In this document: positions 45,197 through 57,267 of the stretch, piece after piece
How the letters are laid out: every line of letters starts with the position of its first letter
Numbering within the stretch: the stretch's first letter is position 1
Position numbers and translations under genes: made by a program
DNA from: Stenocarpella maydis
Taxonomy: Eukaryota; Ascomycota; Sordariomycetes; Diaporthales; Diaporthaceae
Length of the DNA stretch: 64,000 bases
Assembly (NCBI GenBank): GCA_002270565.1
Contig: NQMI01000064.1
Coordinates: 63,404 to 127,403 of the forward strand
Direction of reading: 5' to 3'
The notes under the pieces: model-generated
Told to the model about the DNA's origin: nothing
Seen by the model: only the letters and a program-made list of their open reading frames with translations
Databases searched by the model: none

Positions 45197-46077
45197 TCAG
45201 TCATTCTTGGCCATGTAAGGCAGGCAAGCCGAGTAAACGTCGGAATACCCAGGACGGTTCACCAGCTTGCCAAAGACACCTTCGTCGATCATCCTGGCAC
45301 TTTGAAGGGCACCTGCGATAAAGAAGTCGATGTAGCTCGGACTTGGGCCCAAAATAAAAGGTCCCTCGGCCGCGTTCGTCCGGATAAGCTTGCCCACAGC
45401 ATCCATGCCCACTTCCGCCTCCGCCCACGCTTGCTGCTCGGCTACCGGGTCGAGAAGCTCTTCGAGCGGCCGACCCAGCATAGCCTCGCCCTTGCGCCGA
45501 AAATACTCTGCCGCCCTTGGGGCCAGGATGTTGGCCTCGCGCGGCACCAGCGACTTGACCGTGACGACGCTAGCCACGGCGCGGAAGCGCGCTTCAATCT
45601 CTTTTCCCAGCTCAGACTCTAGCGGGACCGGGTGCTCCCGGTACGTGGCTTCGAGAAAGCGCGAGATCGGCACTGAGTCCATGATGTATTGGTTTGTCGG
45701 CAAGTGATGGATAGCGGGGACAGTGTATCTCCCCTTGGCGCCCTCGCCAGGGACCAGGCCACTGCTCATACAGTTGTAAGCAACTTCGCCAAGCCATCCA
45801 AAGATGCACTGAGGTACTGAGTTGGATGGTTGAAGCTGAAAAAAGAGCGCGAATGGAGCTATTTCCGTAGATGAAAACGAGCAGGTAGCTGAACTCACAA
45901 TCCTTTGAGCGTGGGCTCGATGTCAGGAAACTCAAGAAAGACTGTCTTGTACGGGACTCGCTTGTAGTTGAGCATCAGGCGGATGCGCCAGACCACGGGG
46001 GAGAAGCAGACATTCTTGACGCATGCCAAGTCGTAAAGGATAATTTCAGGTTCGACATTAGACGACATGATGCTCAT
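45197..46077 (-). CDS. Glutathione S-transferase
   Basis: Two exons, complement(join(45197..45761, 45899..46077)), with a 137-bp intron give 247 residues (244 if the second ATG at 46068 is used). The N-terminal thioredoxin fold reads IILYDLACVKNVCFSPVVWRIRLMLNYK, with the Cys-Phe-Ser-Pro turn where the catalytic Ser or Tyr lies, then YTVPAIHHLPTNQYIMDSVPISRFLE, where Val-Pro (cis-Pro) and Asp-Ser bind glutathione. The C-terminal helical domain ends SYIDFFIAGALQSARMIDEG. Related fungal GSTs conjugate glutathione to electrophiles or cleave ethers. Acceptor chosen because it restores KGFGLVPGEGAKGRYTVPAIHH. Confidence 0.88.
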
Positions 46078-46329
46078 CAAACTGACGGAATGAGGTTGAC
46101 TGCGATGGTGCTGCTCGAGGCTTTCGAGTAAGCAGACAAATATACCCAAGTACCTAATCTTAAGTCAACCCCGCTTGGAATCAATCAGCCTTAGATATTG
46201 CAATATGTTGGCTTATCCGAGGGCCCGCGGACCGGCAGATGGTCCCCTAGCAGGAGCTACAGTGGGCCTTAAAAAGTCTTGCACGAATCACGTCCCCACC
46301 CAAATAAAACGCGTTAACCATAATAACTA

Positions 46330-48405
46330 CCCATAACTTCAAAGTTTTCTCTTATAATGATCATAGCCTCTAAAAATCCCTTATTTTATAAGAGATATTA
46401 AAACATACAAGGCATTCTTATAAACTATTTTTAGCTTAAGGATTTATTATTTTGATTTTAATTAATATAGTTTATTAATAATATATATATATATTAATAA
46501 GTAATATACTTTTTTATATATAAAAAGATTTAGAAAGAACTTAATAATTATATCATTTCATTAAATATTAAATCTTAGAAGTTTTGGATGTTTTTTTTAA
46601 ATAGTTTATATTTTAAAAACTAAATTATAAGAATTATTTTAAAAATAATCTAAAACTTCTAAAATTTAATACTCAGCTAAAGTATATAAGTTTTAAATTT
46701 TTATATTACTTAATAAGTCCTCTATTGAATTAAAGTTTAATGTAATTAATATTAAAAGATCTATATTATTAAAATGGCTTTTCAGTAAATTTATAAATAA
46801 TTAAATAATATTCTTCTTATAAGAAAGTTTATGCCTTAGGGCGTTAGTTATTAAATAATTTATAATAATTATATTAAATCGTAATGTAGTTTATTACTAA
46901 GTAAACTATATTAATAAGCAAGTTAATATTATAATATTTACCAACTTTTATTAACTTAAGTACTTACTTAAGGCTAAATAACTAATAAAAGTTAGTATTA
47001 ATTAGTATTAACTATACTTAATTACCTGATTTTATTTAAATATATTAATTTAAAAGAGTTAGAAGAAATATAAAAACGCTTATAAATATTAAAGGTTTAA
47101 TAAAATAATTCTTTTTTAATACTAATTATATCTTTAATTATTATATAATTTTATGCTAACTTACTTTTTTTAAATGTTTAATATATTCCCATTTTATTAT
47201 AAAATATGTAAATTATAGTTTAATGGAAGAAAACAGTTTTAATAATTTACATTATTTAGAAATATAAAAGAAATAATATAAATCTTATGATAATATATAA
47301 AGCTAATTAAATCTTTAATATTTTATATATAATATTATAGCATAAAATAAATTAATAATGAAATTATAAGAAATTATATATTAATACTTATTACTTTAAT
47401 TAAATTAAAATAAATTATTAACTATATTATGAATTGAATTATTTGAAAACTTTTCTTATAACTCTCTAGTATAAAAAATATAGCTAACCTTTTATTAACA
47501 TGATATAATATTAAACTTATAAATATGTATTAAGCTTAAAACTTTATAAATATACGATTTAGTCTGAAGATGAAATTTAATTATTCTTATAATTATGGAA
47601 GGGCCCTTTTCTAAGATCTAGATGTTATTAGGAATTAATTTAACCTTTTTTATAATATAATAGCTAAATATAAAATTATTAATAAAAGTATTTATAATTT
47701 TAATAAAATTAGCTTTATAATAAGTATAATTACTTTATTAATAATAATTATTTATACTAATAAGTTTAACAAGGCTAAATTTATTTGGCTTTATAATTAA
47801 AATTAAGTAATATTTATTAAATATATTAATTTAATACGTTAATATATTTTATTAGTTATTATTATTTTGTCTATTTATTAGTTTTAAAATTAACCTACAG
47901 ATTTAGGCTTTTCTAGCTTTTAAAAGATTTATTTTATTTTAAGTAGGTGAATAGATAATACGGCTAATTTGAAATAAATTTGATATTTCAATAAATATAT
48001 AAAACTTAAGATAAATATAAATTATTAAATATTAATTATAAATAGTTATGAGAGTTATATACTAATTAAATTTAATTAATATTTTAAGGGAAAGAAGATT
48101 TTTATTATTTATATATTATCATATTTATCTTATATAATTTAAGAATTAAATATTAAATTATATTTGCTTATAAATATATATATAATAAGAAAATTACTAG
48201 CTTTATTTAAGCTTTTATTCATTATTACTAAGTTCAAGTTCTTTATTATATTTAAGGTAGCTTATAATAAGACTCTTATAAAGAGTAATATTAAACTTAT
48301 AGTTAAAAGAGCTAGAATTCTGCCTTGGAATATAAATTCTATTATTTTTAAGCTTAATGTTTACTTAAAAACTCTAGCACTATTTATTTCTATTTCTTCC
48401 CAATA
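46330..48405 (+). mobile_element. pogo/Fot1-type DNA transposon, heavily RIP-mutated
   Basis: A block of extreme AT content. Its + strand holds a DDE transposase relic: IYNFNKISFIISIITLL (DDE motif region, about 47690-47740), KFIWLYN and FIKYINLIR..YILLVIII (about 47775-47870), and the C-terminus FKVAYNKTLIKSNIKLIVKR then ARILPWNINSIIFKLNVYLK (48230-48380). The last part matches the conserved GFRGAGLVPF-PE-VL-KLDV tail of fungal Fot1/Pot-type transposases with Gly, Arg and Val codons turned to AT-rich ones. Catalytic Asp codons have become Asn (GAT to AAT). Inactive. The left boundary is not resolved. Confidence 0.8.
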
Positions 48406-48831
48406 ATGAAACTTTTAAATACCTTTTAACACTTAATAAGTTATTAAGTAGTTAAGTTTTATTAAAAGTAGAATCTTTATATATCAAGGTATCTTCTTTA
48501 CATTAACTATAATAGCTATTAATTAGATAATAAAGTGTTGGAATAGCACTTAGGATCGCACATCAGTATGGGGACGAGGTGGCTTAGTCAGCCACCTAGG
48601 TACCGCACGGAGGCCTTAAGCCCCTACCATATGCTTCCCCTCCCTCGTTTCAGAACCTAAATAGATCATCAAATAACAGAACCAGTTCGACAACCACTGT
48701 ACGTACGTACCAACAGCCATATGGCAAAGGCCATTCAATACTAATCAGTAATTACTTGCGCGAATCACAGATTAGCAAGAGTAAAAGAACAAGCCCCCCA
48801 CAACTCCCTAGCTATACTACCTGTTAAACGG
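48406..48831. other. Repeat-derived spacer
   Basis: AT-rich to 48540, then normal composition. A palindrome AGGTGGCTTAGTCAGCCACCT lies at about 48579-48599. No gene seen. Confidence 0.4.
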
Positions 48832-48937
48832 AAGCCGCCTCAGGCAGGGCGTTGCCAGCTTCCTGCCAAGGAGTTACCTAGACTTTTTGTAAGCAGTTAC
48901 CATAGACTTCTAGTAAGAGTTACCCTAGACTTTTGCG
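48832..48937 (+). repeat. Repeat block with 24-bp tandem units, copy B
   Basis: Starts GTTAAACGGAAGCCGC as in copy A (11155) and carries three diverged units of AAG(G)AGTTACCCTAGACTT at 48868-48890, 48891-48914 and 48915-48937. Confidence 0.7.
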
Positions 48938-51581
48938 AGTCAGGCTATTTTCGCTGAGTACGCCTAGTGCGTGCGCGACGCAAGATGAGTTTTGGTGGCC
49001 GTGAGTCATTATTTGCCTGCCATCTTGCACACTTTAATTCAGACCTCTATTTACCCTTATTTCTTACCAAAAAGTATATAACTTAGTTCATTATAGCCTA
49101 TTTCTAAAGTTTGTATGTACTTAATTTGGGCCATTACCAGGGCTTGGTTGGCTGTTGCTTGAGTACCTTAAAGATGGTGTGTTGAAGAGGCGAATTCTCC
49201 GGCATTTGCAAAATTGCACCGAGCCGAGCCTACCGCAGCGTGCCCAGGGCTGAGACAGGGTCGGAGGGATATAAGGAGGGCTTACAGAAAGCCCAACTTA
49301 ATTCAAGACTACAAAAGCTTGTCCAGCCATTGTCAACGTCCAACTTCGCCTCAGAGCACCACCCTGCGACCCTGCCGGAAAACCACACGCTGAGAACTGA
49401 ATGTATTCTATAAGCACAAAATTTCATCAGACTCGACATAGATTAGGAAGCAGAAAAAGCCGAGGTCGTAGTGCTTGTGCTAAAGAAGCCTAGGCGATTC
49501 CCTCAACCAAGTTGTAATGCAGCATGAGACAAGGAGGTTACCTAAAGACAATCTCGTATCTATCTTATATAAATCAAACACCGATTACTATTGAAATGAG
49601 ATCAGAGGTAGTATAAGGAGCTAATCGTCATGAGTAAGATAGAGGGAGTATATGTAATTTATATAATAAAAAATTACCTCAACCTATATTGCAACTATAT
49701 AGAACTATTAAAAAGATATGTAAGCTATATTAATATAACCCTAAAAGAGAAGTATTCCTAAGACCTTGCCAACCAGAATTAGACAAGACTACCTTTCCTA
49801 CTAGTTATATATCAAAGAAATAACTTAAAGGGTACGATAATACGTAATCTTGTCCGAGGTGTAATAATGATAACCTATAATTCTGCGGATAAGGATGAGA
49901 TCAAGACCTAGAAGACACCACCCTTAGCAGGATTATACCTTTAGTATTATATTTTGCATAAGTCCTAATGGAAGATACCCAACTATAACTTAGGCACGGA
50001 ATCTACTCTAGACTCCCTAGCTGAAGGACCTGTTAACGGGTAGACTACCTTACTCAATTTATCAGGTTCCCTTATATATTCAAGAAAGAGCTGACTTCAC
50101 CTATATTAGCGATAAGAGGAATATAAATACTAGGAGAATCTATTAGATAAGGAATCATTATAAACTTATTAGCTAGAAAGCCGACAGCTATAGGTAGCCC
50201 TACAGCAAATTCGATAAACCTCACCTGGCCCTTATATAAGCCTAATATTTACCAGCGGTAGATAGTAATTAACTATAACTTGTATAAGCAACTATTAAGC
50301 CTATAAAAATAGTAAATATCCCATTTGTTTCATGAAGCCCGCTTAAACTATATGAGTATAAATGAGGTAGAAATGCTACTCCTGTATAATGATATCTCCC
50401 CCGGTGCAAGGATATATGCAAGAGTGGGCATTTTCCTAAGAGCGAGTACTGTATTTTGAACCATCATGATTAGTTTATATAAGCATGGCGTGCGCTCTAT
50501 AGTGACCTACTTTTCTAACCCAAATAGTCCTATAATGGCTATTAAATAAAGAAATAAATTAAAGATTATTCCTTAAGTTTTTTATTTTAAAACCTCTTTA
50601 TTTATGAAATATAATATACTTAATTAATAAATAAAATAAAGGGACTATAGTTTTTTTTAATTACTTATATATTATTATTGTAAATCTTATAGACATAGAG
50701 ACAATTTGGAGTAGAATGGTTAGAATTTGTATTTAATATTAGGAGGGGTACTTATTTAGAGGAAAAACCTTTCAAGCAAGAAATTTAAGTTTGAAGTTAG
50801 CTAATAAAACGGTAGTCCTTTAGCCCTTATAAAGACTGCATTTTAATTACAGATTACCTTAGGCTGCGAAGCTGGCCGTTTCTCCTCAGCTATACTTATA
50901 TAAGTAGTAATAAGGAGAACCGGCTAGCTTCGCGGCCCAAGGTGGTTTGTGTGTCAGAGATAAGAGGTATTGTAGTCCTCTCATTCTGCCAGTGTACTCC
51001 GTACACAGCTCACTTCGTTGCTCGGCCCTCAGATGTGACTACGGGTGGCTCTCCACAAAAATATCATGGCCCAGCTGCAAGATGTTCAACATGACACCTA
51101 CGAAACTGCTATAGTATATGAGGATGGAAGAGCTTCGTGTTTTTCAATGCCACAATGGACACAAAACTCCCCATTTTTATCATATCTCGCCCTGGGCTTA
51201 GTGGTCTGAACGGCCCATCTTCTAGTTACAAATTGTTTTGAGCACCATCTACAAACTTAACATCATGACAGATTAGGCTGAAGCACAGGAAAACCCTTTC
51301 GCCGGCACCATGCGCAAAGCCCATCAGCCCATCGGTCTTCAAAGGCTACAATTTCATCCTATGGTTCATCTTTGCCGATGGCAGCCCATTATGGGCTCCG
51401 CTCTTGCGAGACTCCAGTCTCTTGATTTCTTAAGTATAGAGTCTTCCGCAGTGCTGATAACTCTGGCGCAGCTCCTGAGAAGTTTCTTGCTTGCAGATGT
51501 CGATTCAAGCTTCAGGATGACAACTCCGACTGGAAACTTGAGTTTCATTTAATTGTACGACCAGCAGAGCATGGACGGGAT
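48938..51581. other. Degraded repeat DNA, family not determined
   Basis: Mostly AT-rich with frequent TAA/TAG in all frames, consistent with RIP of one or more elements (49450-50780). I could not assign domains. It includes the hairpin at 50857-50942. The last 600 bases have normal composition without a supported gene. Confidence 0.5.
50857..50942. repeat. Imperfect inverted repeat (hairpin), 30-bp arms
   Basis: CCTTAGGCTGCGAAGCTGGC (50857-) and its near inverse ending CGGCCCAAGG (50942) pair over 30 bases with four mismatches, three of them transitions. The 22-base loop is AT-rich. May be two TIRs of a mini-element or a cruciform. Confidence 0.6.
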
Positions 51582-53480
51582 TTAGTCGTGTGCCTCAATC
51601 GTCTCGATAGCCTTGCTGTTCAACCCAGGCCAGTTGGTCTTGCCCCACAAAAACCAATATGCCAAGGACCCCCGGATTACCGCTACATAGATTGGGCCGG
51701 AATAATCCATGTTGGTTCCCGTGACAGGTGTTGTAGTTGGAAAAGGCAGCCATATTTTAATGTAAATGGACCATGTTAGAGCATATATGTTGAGAGGCAG
51801 GCCGACTCCAGGGGGTAGAGCCCAGCTGCCGAATTGCACAGGGTACTCAGGCCCGTTTCCAATCCGCCCTGATAGCCGTGCGTGGTCCATTCAGCCGATT
51901 GCTATGATGTACGAGCTGTACAGGTCGAGCATGCTCAGTGACATGAATGCTGAGAAAATGGTTGAGGTTACCGTATTTTCCATGGTGAAGAGCGCGAGGC
52001 AACTGACAGTTCCTATGGGCAACAGTGTTAAGCGAACGGGGGCTCTGTGGACCGGATGAATCTTTGCAAGCCAAGGCGGTAAGCCGTGATCTCTCGCCCA
52101 AGCCCAGGTGATTCGAGACACAGGCCAAAGACCCGGTGATAACACAGAAAGTGATGACCAGAGCTATCTCAGCTCGCCGCCCGACCGCACCGAAGCATTA
52201 CGGGACTGCAGCATTGAGAGTCAGCTTGCAAAGAAATGTGGAAGAACTCTCATTCAAACACGGCGTGGATCTTGTCACAGCTTAAGTGTGGGTACAGCCT
52301 CAAGACGTAGGCTCCAGGAGGGGGTCTGTTGTCCGTAGGCGGGTGAAAAGGACTCCGCAAGCTGCTTACTGATCGGGTACGGGGAGTGCAGAATTTCCCT
52401 GGCGTCGCCACCCATTGCAAAGAGAAGATCCAGCATTATGCCGTAAGCCTGTATGCCATTCAAAATGATAGTCCAGATCATTGCCCTTGGCACCGCATAT
52501 TTTGCACGGCGCACCTTCTCACTCATGTGAACCAGGCCATCAAAACCAACAAAGCCCCATGACGTGACAAGAAGACCCAAGTTCTAGGACACGATCCCGT
52601 TAGTCTAGCCAGATGTAGAGCTCCTCTCAATGAATACAAAACTGGCGGCGCTCTCGCCGCCACGGGCAGCGATTATGGCAATGAAAACGACCCAGATTAT
52701 GATGTGAAGGGCGCCGCAAATGGTCTCCAGCCAAGGCACGAACCGAAAGGCAAAGATATTGATGATCCATACCACGAAAAGTTGGGCAATGATCAACAGC
52801 TTTATATGCCATGGTTTTTTGACATATTCTGGATGGTTGACGGTGACGAGGCCCAGCAGAATATTTGCCATGGAGGAAGTCGAACCAGCGAGAGAGGACT
52901 GTACCGGCAGGATGTATTCCAGGGCAACGAGTGCCCTACTAGAAAGTGCAGTTAATCAACCGTTACTTCAGGTTTAATAGGGGGATTACGAGAAAGTATA
53001 GTAGAAAACTACAGAGTATGATTGAAAACTATTAGTATGGTAGGAAGGAGCCATACTGTAGCTGCAGTTTCAACCATTTTCTGTAGTAGCCCTGCTGAAG
53101 TAACCGTTAGATGGTAGTGGATAACTGTACTTTCCAGTTGACTATTGTACTTTCTAGTGGGTTACTTATTACCCTGGAATGTATTCTGCCGGTACAGGAG
53201 ACCCAGGTGAACCATGTAACCCAGCCCTGCATCCACGTGAGACATTTTGCACATTGGCGTTTCTTTTCTGTCAATGAAGACGATGCAAAGAGAAATTCCG
53301 TCCAGTGATACTGAGCTCCAGCAATAATTGGATGGAGGCGAGCTCGGCCATCGACATGGCAAGGGCGAGGGCCCCAGCGACGACGAGTAGCATGCCCCAA
53401 GCAAGGGCTTACGGCCCACCGTTGTAAAAACTTGCGCCCAGGTTCATCGCTACGACTTCCCAACTCTACATGAAACAAAG
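51582..53480 (-). pseudogene. APC-family amino-acid/GABA permease pseudogene
   Basis: Minus-strand pieces of a 12-helix permease: ALAMSMAELAS (53330-53370), PIIAGAQYHWTEFLFASSSL and CLTWMQGWVTWFTWVS (53200-53325), MANILLGLVTVNHPEYVKKP with LFVVWIINIFAFRFVPWLE (52650-52870), LLVTSWGFVGFDGLVHMSEK with VRRAKYAVPRAMIWTIIL (52400-52580), VSRITWAWARDHGLPPWLAK (52050-52125) and GPIYVAVIRGSLAYWFLWG (51620-51700). GFVGFDGLVHMSEE-type and RDHGLP motifs fix the family (UGA4/HNM1-like). Damage: a transposon after WVS (52899-53197), frameshifts near 53340 and 52130, and a TGA at 51891-51893. Several independent lesions show it is a true pseudogene. Confidence 0.9.
52899..53197. mobile_element. Small TIR transposon (family CTGTACCGGC), copy B
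   Basis: A 299-bp insert with ends CTGTACCGGC and GCCGGTACAG; here the inverted repeats extend about 60 bases (CTGTACCGGCAGRATRYATT, then CAGGG, CTAGAAAGT). Flanked by GA on both sides (52897-52898, 53198-53199). Excision with one GA gives an uninterrupted permease frame, WFTWVSSLAGSTSSMANIL. Non-autonomous. Confidence 0.88.
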
Positions 53481-55466
53481 CGCGAACGTGAGGAGTTGGG
53501 TTGATGAAAAGAGGCGCTTAGCACACACATTCTGTCAGCACAGGCTCTCAAATTGTCCCTCTAGAATTAGCAGGCTCGTCGACTTCGTGACGTACTCTGA
53601 GAGTGAATGCGCCATCCTGACTTCTTGCGTTGGTTTCGAAGTTTGATATTTCTGTCGTGGACTTATGATGGTCTTCGACGTCAACAGGCGAAGCGCGGCC
53701 GTTCAGTGTCTGCATATGCACCATTCCGTGAACTTGGGGGGGGGGGGGGAGTGTCAGGGGGGATGTTCAAGCGGGCTGAAGAGTGGTATATCAGTCTTTA
53801 GGGTATTTTTATCGAAGGTAATGACAGTCAGGACGGAGATTAAGTGGAGAAAGGAAAAGAACATCCCTTGCGCTTTTGCCGGAACCGACCAGTAATGCTC
53901 TGCATCAATAGTGCAATAGTTTGGGGAACACGATGCAGCGTCTCTCTACATTAGTGGCAAACCAAGACTGCAAATCAGAGGAGCATCTAAGCCTACCGTG
54001 AGGTAACAGCCACATAGGGGGGAAGCAATGAAGGACAGGTGTCAAACTGTCTCACTTGGTGGACACTAGTGTCCTAGGCTCTCGACACACCTTTGATTTA
54101 AGTGCCCAGAGATGCGGAATCAACCCAAAATGCGGGCATGATTACTACCTGCCAGCTTTCTCTGACTCTGCTGAATGGCCTGCCAAGGGAGCCGAGTAAC
54201 TATAAAGTTGAAAGTCTGATGTCATCTCATCTCAGAGGGAGCGCTCGCACAGCTTCGTGAAGCAATAGTACCGGGGAGTCTCCTCCCAGGTGCTCCGTCC
54301 AGCAAACAGTTTTGATTCAACTGGCGCGATCATAAGTATTATTTAAGAATACAGAGACTTGCACAAGTGGAAACGGGGGTAACACACGGTATATAATTCC
54401 CACTACCACACCATGGTGCGGTCAGAGAGTATCACCCAGGTCCAATTCACACACACCCATAAATCTGAAATTAATTTGTTGCGAGTATGCGTTCTAAATT
54501 CCAAAGCCTGGGAGTACGTATCTATACCTGGAAGTAGATGTTCTGGGAGCACTTGAGTGGATGACCTGGGACTTCGGGAGTGGATGCTGGGCGCGGGCAT
54601 GGGCGTGGGCATTGGGCAATGCGCACATGTACCCTCCGTTTCGGTGTGTGCGAGCCTCTGGATTTCCCAAATTTTAATACTCCAGGCAAAAATATGGTGG
54701 CTCACATGACATGACATATATATGCTACGGAAAGTACTTGGTAAGAATCGAGAGGCGGAGAGAGGGACAAATAATGACGTTTTGAAAGTGTGCTACAGCT
54801 AAGTAGTCCGAAGTAGGAGGGCACAGCTGCGAGACGACAGCTGGGCGCATATGAGTAATGAAGTTGTCTACGATTATCTCATATTACCAAAAGCATGATG
54901 CCACCATTCGCAGCATCAGACGACATTGAGTACCGATCAGCGCCCTCGGGACTGGACTGTTAACTTAGCTCATGTGACTTCTGTCAGATGGAATTAAAGT
55001 TGTGCCAGGGAAGCAAGATTCTGCCTAGTTGAGGCTCTGGAATCATGATGTCGCCCATTCCCTGTGGAAAATGGTGCGTTTTTCACGGGTTTACACTCGT
55101 TGAAATGCTAGCATCCTGGCCCGAAAGATGTCCGCTACGCAGTCTCAACCCGCATTGTTTAGCCTTATTTGAAGCAGCAAGCACATAAACTGGCTCCCAA
55201 GACAAGCGCGGGGGGGGGGCGTGATCCAAGACCACTGAGGGCACGTAGGCTGAAGACATTTCACTGCAGGTGTCGCTATGGCGGTGATATGTAAAACCAA
55301 GCTTCTAAATTAGTCAATTTTCATAATTTGTGATCGAGAACGCCAAGTGCAAGACTTGAAAGGACGCAATTTGTCTTGTAGTCCTAACAAACCCAAAGTA
55401 TATCGAGCGGCGCCCAAGGAGCGTAGCCAGGCCCCTGACCCAAGCCCAAGAACGCCATCGAACAGC
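53481..55466. other. Intergenic region
   Basis: About 2 kb with no supported gene. G-runs lie at 53738-53748 and 55211-55219. The right end is the 3' region of the Rei1 gene. Confidence 0.45.
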
Positions 55467-57267
55467 CTACAAGATACTGTAGTGGTAGTGCTTCTGGTGG
55501 TTCGCCTGCTTGTTGACCGCCCACTCGTTCCTCTTCTGGTGGGCATGCTCCGCCTTGCGGCTTCGCTCTACTGCCTTGCCTACCTCCTTCTTCTTCTTGT
55601 CGGAGACGCCCAGCATCCCACCACCACCTTCGGCGCCGCGGCCCGCAAGCTGTCTTCTCTGGTCACGAACACGCCCGCTGAGGACAACCTGCTGACTGTT
55701 GTTGCCCTCCCCGCCATCAACATCCATGTCATCCGGATCGCCATCCCCGAGGGTCAGTTGGTGCTGCTGATAGCCCTCGAGGAAAGGTCGCTCGCGCAGA
55801 TTCTGGCGGTAGTACTTGTTCAGAGACCTGTGGCCCACGGACCTGCCGCTTGGGAGGTGGAGTTCATATTCGTCGTAGAAAACCGCGCGAGTGGGCTTGT
55901 GAGAGTGTGAATGCCAGCCGTCCCTTTGCCGATGGGGCCTCGAGTCGCTGCGGGAGTGGTGGGCATGTTTACCCAAGCGTTCGTACTGGTGGTAGTGATT
56001 CTCTGCGGGGACAGCGGTGAGGTCGGCAGAGTCTAGCGATGAAGCCGACGAGTCTGTCTCCCAGCCTGCATCCCCGGCCTCTTCGATCTCCTCACCGTCC
56101 TCGTTCGTGGTGACTGCCATGCGCTTGTTGCCGAGCTTGGCACCGCCAGCTTGAGGCGATTCCTCGTCGTCCGACTCGTCTTCGTCCATCTCATCGTCCG
56201 AATAAGTGCTGCGGAAGTCATAGAACTCGCCGATCTCGAGCTGTTCATCCTCGGTGGTGTAAGGGATCTTGCAGTGACCGGTGTCACGCATGTGGGTCTG
56301 TGCAGCGTATGCGTTTGCCTTGGCCTTGCCACATACGAGACACTCGTGGTACTCCTGTATGCGCTCTTGCAACGAACGCAACAAACCCTCTATGTCAACC
56401 AGATATTGCTTCTCAGGGATAAACATGCCGTGAGTCTTCTCCATGTGGCTGACGTTTGAGGGCACATTGAGGGCCTCGTGGTTACAGAATAGGCAGTGCT
56501 TGAGGGACAGTGTGGCCTGCACTTCATCGGCCGCCTTTGAAGGGGTCGGTGTCGCCGACTGCTGCTCGCTGGGGGCCTCTGACATTGAGTGGTCACTGGG
56601 CTGCTGAGCCCTTGCGGAAACTTGAGGGTTGGATGGCCGCTTGACGGGAGAGGGGCGCTCTTGGTCTGATATGCCCGTCTTCTTCATGCCCTCAACAATG
56701 TGAGTGAACTCCTCCTCGGCGTCGGAGTCGACCTCGGAGGCGTTGGAAGCGACGGGTTCGCCCAAAGAGAAGGTGGAGCTGATCATGGAGCTGGCATCAT
56801 CGGCAGCAACGCCGTTGCGGCCCCTTCTCAGCTGAGCAGCGGCCTTTGCCTTGTGCTTCTGGCTCCCGATGTGGTTCTGGTACGAGTTCTCACTAAAGTA
56901 GGTCTTTTGACACAGGGTACATTCTGTCTGGAAGCCCGCACGTTGGGCCTCTGCGGTGGTGGAAGCTCGAGCCTGGAGGACCTTTTCTGTGAAGACCTCG
57001 GAGGAGATGGGCGGAAGAGTGGCAACGCGGCGCTTGAGGTTGTAGCGGCTGGAGGGGAAGAAGAGCAAGGTCAGATGGGGGTTCCGCGACAAGCACTGGC
57101 GCCAGGTGTGATGGCTGTCAAGACACTTACTGCCAATCGTTCCTCATGTGGCCCTTCTGCAGGTCGCTGTTGCGGAAGGCTACCTGGCAGGTGTTGCAGG
57201 TGTATGGATGGGATGCCGAGATGTCGTGGGCCGGAGGAGCCGCACGACTGCCGGTGACGGTGGCCAT
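55467..57267 (-). CDS. REI1: Cytoplasmic 60S ribosomal subunit biogenesis factor Rei1
   Basis: Two exons, complement(join(55467..57048, 57131..57267)), with an 82-bp intron give 572 residues. Finger 1 uses Cys24, Cys27, His40 and His46, the last completed across the intron in HMRNDWHRYNLKRRVATLPP, a hallmark of the family. Finger 2 is ECTLCQKTYFSENSYQNHIGSQKHK (Cys89, Cys92). Fingers 3 and 4 are HCLFCNHEALNVPSNVSHME and CLVCGKAKANAYAAQTHMRD. The C-terminal LPSGRSVGHRSLNKYYRQNL is strongly conserved. Rei1 helps Jjj1/Ssa release Arx1 from pre-60S and probes the peptide exit tunnel in the cytoplasm. The middle part is acidic (DDEMDEDESDDEE). The paralogue Reh1 cannot be fully excluded. Confidence 0.95.

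Noticed and set aside
55347..55910. 187-codon + strand frame over the Rei1 C-terminus
   Set aside because: Shadow of the Rei1 coding sequence on the other strand.
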